DNA from: Muricomes sp.
GTDB lineage: Bacteria; Bacillota; Clostridia; Lachnospirales; Lachnospiraceae
DNA: 10,302 bases
Assembly (NCBI GenBank): GCA_020024675.1
Contig: JAHHTM010000024.1
Coordinates: forward strand, 1-10,302
Reading direction: 5' to 3'
The position numbers were made by a program, and so were the translations under genes. Positions 1 through 6,992 of the stretch are shown piece by piece. Below the pieces are notes generated by a model. The model had not been told where the DNA came from, ran no database searches, and saw nothing but the letters and a program-made list of their open reading frames with translations. The first letter of the stretch is position 1, and every line of letters starts with the position of its first letter.

Positions 1-984
1 TCCTATAAACGGGTAGAGCAATCTCTGGTTTTCTTCTTCGTAAAGATTTTCTTTTGTAATAAGTTTACAGCCTGAGTCTGTATTTTTTTCTATTTCTTTT
101 CCTTCTAGTATATCATTTGCCTGTTTCATACCTAAATACCCCATATTAAATGGTTTCTGAATTACAATCCCCTGAAATACTCCGGCTTCTAAAAGTTGAA
201 TTTCTTCTATAGAGTTATCAAATCCTACAATTTTTATTTTTTCTGACAATCCTAATTCTTTTATGGCTCTTGCCGCACCTACCGATGCATATTCATTTGT
301 ACCTATTATCATTCCAAGTTTTGGATGTTCTTCAATCATTGTCTTTGCCTGTTCATAAGCTTTTTCATAGGATGATCCGCAAAACATCACTTCTTTAATA
401 TTATTTTCTTTACTACCTAATCCGCTTCGTATTCCCGCTTCTCTGTCCATAGCTGTAGAAGCCCCTTTCACATGGGCGATCACTCCGATTTCTTCTTCTG
501 CATTTAGTAGCGTATTCGCAAATACACCAAGCTCTTTTCCTGCAGCATAATTATCTGTTGAAACAACTGCCGATGATATATCGGAGTCTATAATAGAATC
601 TATCAGTATCAGATGTATTCCATTTTCAACAGCTTCTTTTAAAACTTCTGTTGTTTCTGAATAACTACATGGTGCAACAAGAATTGCATCTGGTTTTTTT
701 TCGATACTTTCTTTAACAAATCGAATCTGTTCATCTACATCTTCCTCTGAAATACCCCCTATCACTTCCAAATCCATATTAAATTCTTCTGCACCGAGTT
801 CTGCACCTTCAATCAGTGACGTCCAAAATCCATTTGTTTTATCCATTGTCTTTGGAACAAATATTACTTTTCTTTTTTCTTCTTGTGTATCATTTACTCC
901 ATGAACTCCATAAATTGCGATAAATACAGCCAACACTCCAATTAGTAAAGGAACCATTCGTTTTTTAATTTTATATCTCTTCAT
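1..984 (-). CDS. RbsB-type sugar-binding protein, membrane-anchored (C-terminus cut off by window edge)
   Basis: The reading frame is open from an ATG at 984 to the left edge (328 codons, no stop), so the gene is partial; RbsB-type proteins are about 300-340 aa, so little is probably missing. Residues 1-9 are basic (MKRYKIKKR) and 10-28 form one hydrophobic segment. There is no lipobox Cys and no clear AxA cleavage site, which suggests an uncleaved signal anchor. Residues about 40-300 read as a periplasmic-binding-protein type 1 fold: the KPDAILVAP strand, the STDNYAAGKELG hinge region, MDREAGIRSG, and KIVGFDNS followed by VIQKPF. D256 and Q276 sit where RbsB has its ligand-binding Asp and Gln. 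The first 14 bases overlap the kinase gene, and no good SD precedes the ATG, so translational coupling is likely. No permease or ATPase is visible. I infer an extracytoplasmic sugar sensor working with the kinase; an ordinary ABC-transporter binding protein is the alternative. Confidence 0.85.
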   Translation of the reverse strand, partial: MKRYKIKKRMVPLLIGVLAVFIAIYGVHGVNDTQEEKRKVIFVPKTMDKTNGFWTSLIEGAELGAEEFNMDLEVIGGISEEDVDEQIRFVKESIEKKPDAILVAPCSYSETTEVLKEAVENGIHLILIDSIIDSDISSAVVSTDNYAAGKELGVFANTLLNAEEEIGVIAHVKGASTAMDREAGIRSGLGSKENNIKEVMFCGSSYEKAYEQAKTMIEEHPKLGMIIGTNEYASVGAARAIKELGLSEKIKIVGFDNSIEEIQLLEAGVFQGIVIQKPFNMGYLGMKQANDILEGKEIEKNTDSGCKLITKENLYEEENQRLLYPFIG

Positions 985-2761
985 CCGTTTTATTATTCAG
1001 TGGAACTGTCACTACCACCACTGTACCTCCTCCTTCTCTATCTTTATAGACAAGACCATACTCTGGACCGTAGTAAAGCTGAAGACGTTTCTGTACATTC
1101 GGTGCACCGACTCCTTTTCTTCCTTTTTCTTTTTCTCGTTCTTCAAAAATGTGTGCTTTTGTTTCTGAATCCATACCTGCACCGTCATCTTCTATCACGA
1201 TGTAAGCCTTTTCTTCATCTTTATAGCCAGTAATACTTAAATTTCCTTTTGTCTCCTTGTATTTAAGTCCATGATAAATAGCATTTTCTACTAGAGGTTG
1301 TAATGCAAATTTAATAATCTTTACTTTATTGATCTCTGGAGAAACATTGATAGAATACTCCATTTTGTCTTTATATCGCATTTTTTGGATTGTAAGATAA
1401 CTTTTTACATAATCTACTTCTTCTGCAATCGTAACCTGTTCTTTGTCATTGCTTATGCTCTGCCTTAATAATCTTGCTAAAGCTGCTGTCATCAAAACAA
1501 CTTCTTCATTTCGTCCTGCTTCCGACATCCAAATAATTGAATCCAGTGTATTATACAAGAAATGAGGATTAATCTGTGCCTGAAGTGCTTTCATTTCATT
1601 TTTTCTCTTTTGTGTCTGTTCATACACATTTTGTTCCATCAGCGTATGAATCCGTTCTGTCATGACATTAAACGATTTTGCCAGACTTCCAATTTCATTC
1701 TGCGTTGTAACTGCTACATTAGCTTTTTCAAATTCCCCTTCTTCTACCATACTCATAGAATCTCGAAGCTGACGAATTGGTTTTGTAATTTCTTTTGATA
1801 TAACACTTGAAATAAGTAATACTCCAATTAATAGTGCAACTGTAACGAGTAAATACATTGATTCCGCTTTTTTGTTATTCTTAAATAATTCCTGTATACT
1901 TACTGCCCCCACTACCGTCCAACCTGTTTTTTGTGACTTTGAGATTGTATACAACTTGTCTTTTGAAACAAAATGAGACTCATCACTCAACATGATTTCG
2001 GAAATATTTTCATGAATAAGACCACCATACAGTAATTGCTGCTTAGGATGATAAACAATGTTTCCATTTTCATCTAATATGAATATATATCCTTTATTTC
2101 CTATTTTATTATTGCTACACAATTCACTTATCGAGCGATAATTAAGATCCACAAAAAAAACTCCAGCATTTTTACCAGTATTATAATTGACAAGTGCTTT
2201 GCTTAATGTAATAACCCATTTGTAACTACTTTCAATCGCATTTTGTACATGAGAAGATGAAATTGACATTCCACCTTTTTGTTCCATGGCCGCTTTATAC
2301 CAACTTTGATCATACACATCAATATATTCTGTAAATTTATCTTCTCCACTATTTAAAATTGCTTTTCCATTATCTGCAACTGCCGCAATATTGTATATAT
2401 CACTTCGGCTATCCATAATTGTTTCAAATTGAGCAATAATTCGTTCTCTTTCCTGTTCTTTTTCTTCACTGCTTTGATTTTCGTTGAAAAGATAATTCGA
2501 AACATCCCCACTTTTTGATACTATATACGAGATATTTTCCAAAAATTCCATATACGAATCAATATCGTAATTCACCTGCTGAATGATCTGAGTTGTATAA
2601 TTGACGGAATTTTCATAAATCGAGTTATTGGTATAATGTACTGCGATGATCATAAATGTCATAACTGCAATTACCATAAGTACAGTAAATGAAACCAGCA
2701 TTGTACTTTGTATACTTTTAAATCGACCAAATAAAGTGTGTTTTTTCTTATTCTGTCTCAT
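971..2761 (-). CDS. Sensor histidine kinase, YesM/LytS type, with Cache-like extracellular domain
   Basis: This 596-aa membrane kinase should autophosphorylate on His and pass phosphate to the adjacent regulator. Layout: short basic N-terminus; TM1 about 21-42; extracellular region about 43-300 with dCache-like features (an SWYKAAM helix, FFVDLNYRSISEL, GYIFILDENGNIVYHP); TM2 about 302-322; HAMP about 323-375 (KPIRQLRD, NEIGSLAKSFN); His_kinase domain about 388-470 with phospho-acceptor H400 in QINPHFLYNTLDSIIW; and HATPase about 484-588 with LVENAIYHGLK (N-box, N493), DDGAGMD (525-531) and GVGAPNVQKRL (550-560). The start codon ATG shares its A with the TAA of the regulator gene (TAATG), and an AAGGG lies about 10 bases upstream, so the two are translationally coupled. 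The Cache ligand cannot be told from sequence; the sugar-binding protein encoded next may deliver the signal. Confidence 0.93.
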   Translation of the reverse strand: MRQNKKKHTLFGRFKSIQSTMLVSFTVLMVIAVMTFMIIAVHYTNNSIYENSVNYTTQIIQQVNYDIDSYMEFLENISYIVSKSGDVSNYLFNENQSSEEKEQERERIIAQFETIMDSRSDIYNIAAVADNGKAILNSGEDKFTEYIDVYDQSWYKAAMEQKGGMSISSSHVQNAIESSYKWVITLSKALVNYNTGKNAGVFFVDLNYRSISELCSNNKIGNKGYIFILDENGNIVYHPKQQLLYGGLIHENISEIMLSDESHFVSKDKLYTISKSQKTGWTVVGAVSIQELFKNNKKAESMYLLVTVALLIGVLLISSVISKEITKPIRQLRDSMSMVEEGEFEKANVAVTTQNEIGSLAKSFNVMTERIHTLMEQNVYEQTQKRKNEMKALQAQINPHFLYNTLDSIIWMSEAGRNEEVVLMTAALARLLRQSISNDKEQVTIAEEVDYVKSYLTIQKMRYKDKMEYSINVSPEINKVKIIKFALQPLVENAIYHGLKYKETKGNLSITGYKDEEKAYIVIEDDGAGMDSETKAHIFEEREKEKGRKGVGAPNVQKRLQLYYGPEYGLVYKDREGGGTVVVVTVPLNNKTDEEI

Positions 2762-4368
2762 TAATATTTTTCCCTTGCATATTCTTTTGGTGTTTTTCCT
2801 GTCATTTTTTTAAATGCAATACTAAAATAATGTGGGTCGCTGAATCCGACTTTCTCCGCTATCTCATAATTCTTAAGACTGGTCTGTCGAAGTAACGCTT
2901 TTGCCCGTTCCATTCGGATCGATGTAAGAACTTCAACAAAAGTTTTACCTGTTGCTTCTTTAAAAATACTACTGAATCTACTTGTACTTATATTAAGATA
3001 ATCACAAATCTGATTTAAATTAAGACTTGGATCACTAAAATTCTGTTCTAGATATTCCATTGCAACTGCTGCCTGACGCTGTGCACTCGTCTTGCCCGCC
3101 CCTAGCATTACATCCATCGCTTTCTTGCAATAATTTCTAAAAGAAGTCATCGCCTGTTCGAATCTTTTGGCATCTGTAATCTCTGAGATATCATCATCCT
3201 TTAATTCAAATTTATCATCTACCTCCCATACTACTTCCGATACAATTCGAAGAGCCTGGTGAAGATAAGCCACGACAATATTTCTGGTATTAAACCCAGT
3301 GACCATCCAGTGTTCCATAGTAGAAAGTGCGTTTTCCAACTTTACATCATCTTTTTCTCTTAATGCTTCTGTAATTTGTCTAAAACAGCTTTCTAAATCC
3401 GATGGATTTCCTACCTCATACTCTTCTTCTCCATCTAATAACACGCCACTTCCTTTTGTATATCTGTATTTCAAAAGTTCAACTGCTGACTCGTACGATT
3501 TTGAAAGATCTTCTAGTGATGTTACAATTTTTCCAAGTCCCACAGAAATACTGAGTTTCATTGTATCATAAACTGTTTTTTGTATTTCTTCACAGATCTC
3601 CACAGCTTCTGCTAATAAATTTCTTGCTCTACTTACATAAAATAACATACACACTCTGTTATCTGAATCTCGATAAGCAAGTCCTGCAGAATGATTTTTC
3701 ATAATTTCGTTTGATATATTTTCCACCACAAAAGACATCAATGCACTTTCTTTTTTCAGATCATCATCTATATCATACAAATCAGAATATACATCTATAT
3801 CCACAGCCGCGACTCTATAATTTTCTCCTTTAATTTGTACATTAAATTCAGAAAGCTCTTCAATACTTTTTTCTGTTCTCTGGGTTCCTTTTACAAGGCG
3901 TGACAAGATTCTAGATATGATCAGTGCTTCGTTTTTTGTATAAGTATAATATGCTTTTTTAAATTTATCGTATTTTTGTTCCTGCTTACGTTCTGTGTTT
4001 AATTTATCTTTAATCTTCAAAAGTACTTCCGATAATTCTCGAGCTGTTACAGGTTTCAATATATACTCCGCAACTTTATACTGAATAGCCTGTTTTGCAT
4101 ATTCAAAATCACTGTACCCACTAAAAATAATCACTGATGTCTGAGGATGGTTATTATAAATGTACCTACTTAAATCCATTCCATCAGCATATGGCATACA
4201 TATGTCTGTAATCACTACGTCTACAGAATTTTCTTCCAGATATTCTATCGCTACTTTGCCATTTTCACATACATTGACAAGTTCAAATCCCAGTTCGTTC
4301 CATTTTATATTTTCACTGATTGCTTCACGCACCAGTATTTCATCATCAACCAGCAGTACTTTATACAA
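2761..4368 (-). CDS. Response regulator, YesN type (REC + central domain + AraC HTH)
   Basis: A 535-aa transcription factor. The receiver domain spans about 1-120, with acidic pair D8/D9, phospho-acceptor D55 in ITDICMP, S83 (IFSGYSDF) and K105 (YILKP). The middle (about 150-400) is the poorly conserved linker of YesN-type regulators and contains a degenerate GGDEF-like piece (LSISVGLG, then SYESAVELLKYR). The C-terminal 105 residues (431-535) are a complete AraC/XylS DNA-binding domain with two helix-turn-helix units (LNQICDYLNISTSRFSSIFK, then YEIAEKVGFSDPHYFSIAFKKMTG). The start codon is TTG at 4368-4366. It is well supported because GGGAGG sits 8 bases upstream and the protein then begins at the usual receiver N-terminus (MYKVLLVDDE). 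Its targets are unknown; nearby sugar-transport genes or the BMC operon are candidates. Confidence 0.93.
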   Translation of the reverse strand: MYKVLLVDDEILVREAISENIKWNELGFELVNVCENGKVAIEYLEENSVDVVITDICMPYADGMDLSRYIYNNHPQTSVIIFSGYSDFEYAKQAIQYKVAEYILKPVTARELSEVLLKIKDKLNTERKQEQKYDKFKKAYYTYTKNEALIISRILSRLVKGTQRTEKSIEELSEFNVQIKGENYRVAAVDIDVYSDLYDIDDDLKKESALMSFVVENISNEIMKNHSAGLAYRDSDNRVCMLFYVSRARNLLAEAVEICEEIQKTVYDTMKLSISVGLGKIVTSLEDLSKSYESAVELLKYRYTKGSGVLLDGEEEYEVGNPSDLESCFRQITEALREKDDVKLENALSTMEHWMVTGFNTRNIVVAYLHQALRIVSEVVWEVDDKFELKDDDISEITDAKRFEQAMTSFRNYCKKAMDVMLGAGKTSAQRQAAVAMEYLEQNFSDPSLNLNQICDYLNISTSRFSSIFKEATGKTFVEVLTSIRMERAKALLRQTSLKNYEIAEKVGFSDPHYFSIAFKKMTGKTPKEYAREKY

Positions 4369-4376
4369 TGTCTTAT

Positions 4377-4382
4377 CCTCCC
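4377..4382 (-). promoter_or_regulatory. Shine-Dalgarno site that fixes the TTG start of the response regulator
   Basis: The minus strand reads GGGAGG, then 8 bases, then TTG. No ATG or GTG gives a full receiver domain with a comparable site, so the TTG is the preferred start. Confidence 0.75.
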
Positions 4383-4403
4383 GATAAAATATATATATGT
4401 TTC

Positions 4404-4432
4404 ATTATACAACAATCAGCCCATCCTGGAAA
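4404..4432 (-). promoter_or_regulatory. Candidate sigma-A promoter for the two-component/binding-protein operon
   Basis: On the minus strand a perfect TATAAT (4409-4404) lies 17 bases downstream of TTTCCA (4432-4427), a 4/6 match to TTGACA. Transcription would start near 4397, about 30 bases before the TTG start, leaving room for the GGGAGG site. The -35 element lies inside the hairpin at 4415-4456. This is pattern matching only; the -10 is convincing, the -35 less so. Confidence 0.45.
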
Positions 4433-4456
4433 GAAATTTTTCCTGGATGAGCTGAT
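4415..4456 (-). terminator. Hairpin ending the BMC operon (terminator-like, weak U tract)
   Basis: Two 18-base arms (4415-4432 and 4439-4456) surround a 6-base loop. The only imperfect positions are 4421/4450 and 4427/4444. In minus-strand RNA the first is a G-U wobble, so the stem has 17 of 18 positions paired in that direction, while the plus-strand RNA has a C-A clash there. It begins 28 bases after the alcohol dehydrogenase stop. What follows (UGUUGUAUAAUG) is only moderately U-rich, so termination may be partial, with read-through into the two-component genes. Confidence 0.6.
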
Positions 4457-4483
4457 CTTAAATCATACACTATTAATTTTATC

Positions 4484-5629
4484 TTACCACAAATTCTTGT
4501 AGATCTGGATAATATCATCTTTCGTAGGAACACGAGGATTTGTCGGTGTACAAGCATCTGCAAGTGCTGCGTCTGCCATACGATCGATAACATCAAAGTA
4601 TTCCTTCTCTGTAATATTTCCCATCTGTGAAATAGAAAGTGGAATATCCATTTCTTTGAGCATAAATTGTACCCAGTTAACAAGTGAACGAACTGTCATA
4701 ATTTCATTATAACTACTCAGTCCCAAAATTCTGGCTACTGTTGCATATCTCTTTACAGCTGGAAGATATTCTGCACGGCTCTTGCTGTGTTTATTAATAT
4801 CACTGTTAAATTCAATGATATGTGGAAGAAGCATTGCGTTTGCACGTCCGTGTGGAATATGGAACATTGCTCCAAGCTGATGAGCCATACTGTGGTTAAT
4901 TCCAAGTGATGCGGAATTAAATGCAATTCCTGCCAGACAGGATGCCGAATGCATCTTCTGTCTTGCATGTGTATCACTACCATCTAAATAAGCACGAAGC
5001 AGGAACACACCACATATTTCAATTGCTTTTTCTGCCAATGCAGTCGAAAAATCATTTCTATTTGTACTTACACATGCTTCAAGTGCGTGTGTAAACACAT
5101 CCATACCTGTATCTGCTGTGATTGCAGGCGGTACACTCTTTACAAGTTCTGCGTCAAGTATTGCCTCATCTGGTGTAAGTTCTCTTGAAACAAGTGGATA
5201 TTTTTTCTGCTCTTCTGGGTCTGATACAACCGCAAAAGAAGTAACCTCTGATCCTGTACCACTTGTTGTTGGAATTGCGATCAATCCAACCTCAGCATAG
5301 TGATCGATACGAAGTGCGAATTCACGAATAGACTTTGATGAGTCTATTGCGGAACCACCACCTACCGCAATGATTGCTTCTGGTTTGCACTCCAGCATCT
5401 TCTTTACACCCTGACTGATTTTTCCAATTGGTGGATCTGGCTGTACATCTTTAAAAATTTCATATTCAATGTTTCCTCTGATCAATGGATCTAAAATCAG
5501 ATGAAAACTGGCACATTCTGCCATAAAAGGGTCTGTTATGATCAACACTCTTTTATATGGAATATCTGCCAGACGATCCAGTGCCTGATCGCCAAAATAA
5601 ATTTTGGTTTTAATGTCAAAGCTCTTCAT
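4484..5629 (-). CDS. pduQ: Iron-dependent alcohol dehydrogenase, PduQ-like
   Basis: A group III (Fe-type) alcohol dehydrogenase of 381 aa, expected to reduce the compartment aldehyde (propanal if the substrate is 1,2-propanediol) to alcohol with NADH, regenerating NAD+ for the aldehyde dehydrogenase. Visible motifs: AVGGGSAIDSSK (88-99) for NAD binding, AIPTTSGTGSEVT (118-130), and the iron ligands D177, H181, H246 and H260, with spacing 4/65/14 as expected for this family. The N-terminus (KTKIYFGDQALDRL) and the block from TGMDVFTHALEA to ALAEKA recall PduQ more than FucO or AdhE. ATG at 5629 has AGAGGG just upstream and follows the DeoR stop by 10 bases, so the two are co-transcribed. It is the last gene before the operon-end hairpin. 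Lactaldehyde reductase is an alternative role. Confidence 0.85.
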   Translation of the reverse strand: MKSFDIKTKIYFGDQALDRLADIPYKRVLIITDPFMAECASFHLILDPLIRGNIEYEIFKDVQPDPPIGKISQGVKKMLECKPEAIIAVGGGSAIDSSKSIREFALRIDHYAEVGLIAIPTTSGTGSEVTSFAVVSDPEEQKKYPLVSRELTPDEAILDAELVKSVPPAITADTGMDVFTHALEACVSTNRNDFSTALAEKAIEICGVFLLRAYLDGSDTHARQKMHSASCLAGIAFNSASLGINHSMAHQLGAMFHIPHGRANAMLLPHIIEFNSDINKHSKSRAEYLPAVKRYATVARILGLSSYNEIMTVRSLVNWVQFMLKEMDIPLSISQMGNITEKEYFDVIDRMADAALADACTPTNPRVPTKDDIIQIYKNLW

Positions 5630-5639
5630 AGTGCCCTCT

Positions 5640-6404
5640 CTACCTAGGATAAATACACTTTATCCCTTTTTCTTTTAGTGCCTGCTGCCATTTAGCCGCA
5701 GGTTTTTTATCTGTTACAATACATGTTACATCTTCCAATTTTCCTATGGAAGTAAATGCCGTTTTGTCAAATTTAGTGCTATCCACTACAAGAATTTTTT
5801 CTTTTGCAGCTTCAAGCATTGTTCTTTTATTATTAGCAAGTAATTCGTCCGAATCTGTAATTCCCGTCTTCATATCGACTCCCTTACAGGAAATGATTGC
5901 CTTATCTACATGATAATCTCTTATCATCTTGTCTGTCTGTGGACCAACAAGCGCCAGCGACCCTTCCCTTGAAGCACCGCCTGTGGATAAAACTTTCCAT
6001 TCAGGTACATCAAAAAGCTCGATAATTATTTCAACAGAATTTGTGATCAATGTTAGATTCTTTTTTCCCTTCAACGCCTTAGAAACATAAACAGCTGTTG
6101 AACTAGCATCCATCATAATACTTTCGCCGTCTTTTACTTCTTCACATATTAATTCAGCAATACGTTGCTTTCCTATTACATTGTGATTTTTTCTGACATT
6201 GAACGGAAGATCAATGTTTGCATTTTCGTTGATCACTGCTCCGCCGTAACTTTTAATTGCAAATCCATCGTTAACCAATTTTTCTAAATCTCTTCGGATT
6301 GTTTCCTCTGATACATCATAAAACTGGCTTAACTCGCTTACAACTACACGTCGTTCTGCTTGTAGTTTTTCTAGGATTTCATTCCGTCGTTCTATTGCAA
6401 GCAT
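5640..6404 (-). CDS. DeoR-family transcriptional regulator
   Basis: A 254-aa repressor-type protein of normal family length. The N-terminus is the DeoR helix-turn-helix (about 3-57): ERRNEILEKL, SELSQFYDVSEETIRRDLEKL, then KSYGGAV. Residues about 75-230 are the DeoRC effector domain related to sugar-phosphate isomerases: MMDASSTAVYVSKAL, LITNSVEI, STGG, LVGP, KGVDMKTGITDSDELLANNKR and VVDSTKFDKTAF. Known members bind phosphorylated sugars; FucR of E. coli responds to fuculose-1-phosphate, which would suit a deoxysugar-fed compartment, but the effector here is inference. ATG at 6404 is preceded by GGGAGG at 7-base spacing. It lies 39 bases after pduT and 10 bases before the alcohol dehydrogenase, so it is probably encoded within the operon it controls. 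No operator was identified in the window. Confidence 0.92.
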   Translation of the reverse strand: MLAIERRNEILEKLQAERRVVVSELSQFYDVSEETIRRDLEKLVNDGFAIKSYGGAVINENANIDLPFNVRKNHNVIGKQRIAELICEEVKDGESIMMDASSTAVYVSKALKGKKNLTLITNSVEIIIELFDVPEWKVLSTGGASREGSLALVGPQTDKMIRDYHVDKAIISCKGVDMKTGITDSDELLANNKRTMLEAAKEKILVVDSTKFDKTAFTSIGKLEDVTCIVTDKKPAAKWQQALKEKGIKCIYPR

Positions 6405-6443
6405 CCTAAAGCCTCCCGATTTATCAAAAATATAGTCTGAAAT

Positions 6444-6992
6444 CTATAAAATTGTTGCTCGTATTTGCTCATCCGGATGTGCAATTACAGATGAATCCAA
6501 ATATGTTCCATTATCTGCTACTGCTGCTTTCGCTCTGTCTATTGCTGCTTCTACAGCAGAAACATCACCTGTAAGCATGAGATATGATTTTCCACTCATT
6601 CCATTTGCAATACGCAGTTCTATTAAATCAACAATTGCAGTTTTTGCTGCTTCATCTGCTGCAACAATGATAGACGATGCATCAAATGTTTCCATGATAC
6701 CAAGAGCTGCAATTTTTTCAACTTTTGTAGCACCACGCATAGCAGGGAAAATAGACTCATGCGGATTCCCCAGTACAAAACTGTTGATAAATCTTTTTCC
6801 GTGCATAGTCTTTGCTGTGTCCACCGCTGCACGAACAGCAGAAAGATCACCTGCAATGACAGCAATATACTTACCCGGACATACAGTTCTAGCCTGCAGT
6901 ATTTCAACATCTGCAGCCTTTACCATTGCATCCGCAGCAACTACACCTGCTGAAACAGTTTTATATTCTACCATTCCAATTGCCTTACTCAT
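6444..6992 (-). CDS. pduT: PduT-type tandem BMC shell protein with [4Fe-4S] pore cysteine
   Basis: A 182-aa protein with two BMC domains in tandem (about 4-86, MSKAIGMVEYKTVSAG onward, and about 95-180, ALGIMETFDASSIIVAADEAAK onward). It should form a pseudohexameric trimer in the shell. C38 in ARTVCPGKY occupies exactly the position of Cys38 in characterised PduT, where one Cys per subunit holds a [4Fe-4S] cluster at the central pore. The neighbour PduS is its known functional partner, and the two genes overlap by 8 bases (ATGAGTAA). Start choice: a GTG at 7001 gives 185 aa but lies only 2 bases from the AGGAGG site, whereas ATG at 6992 has 11-base spacing and restores Cys38 numbering, so 6992 is preferred. 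The second domain carries GMSGKSY in place of the Cys loop. Confidence 0.9.
   Translation of the reverse strand: MSKAIGMVEYKTVSAGVVAADAMVKAADVEILQARTVCPGKYIAVIAGDLSAVRAAVDTAKTMHGKRFINSFVLGNPHESIFPAMRGATKVEKIAALGIMETFDASSIIVAADEAAKTAIVDLIELRIANGMSGKSYLMLTGDVSAVEAAIDRAKAAVADNGTYLDSSVIAHPDEQIRATIL

Noticed and set aside
4405..4683. 92-codon minus-strand frame overlapping the end of the alcohol dehydrogenase and the terminator hairpin
   Set aside because: It is out of frame with the dehydrogenase, has no recognisable domain and runs through the hairpin; it is a shadow frame.
6405..6443. Possible separate promoter for the DeoR gene in the 39-base gap
   Set aside because: There is a TATATT-like string but no -35; the short gap and strong SD fit plain co-transcription.
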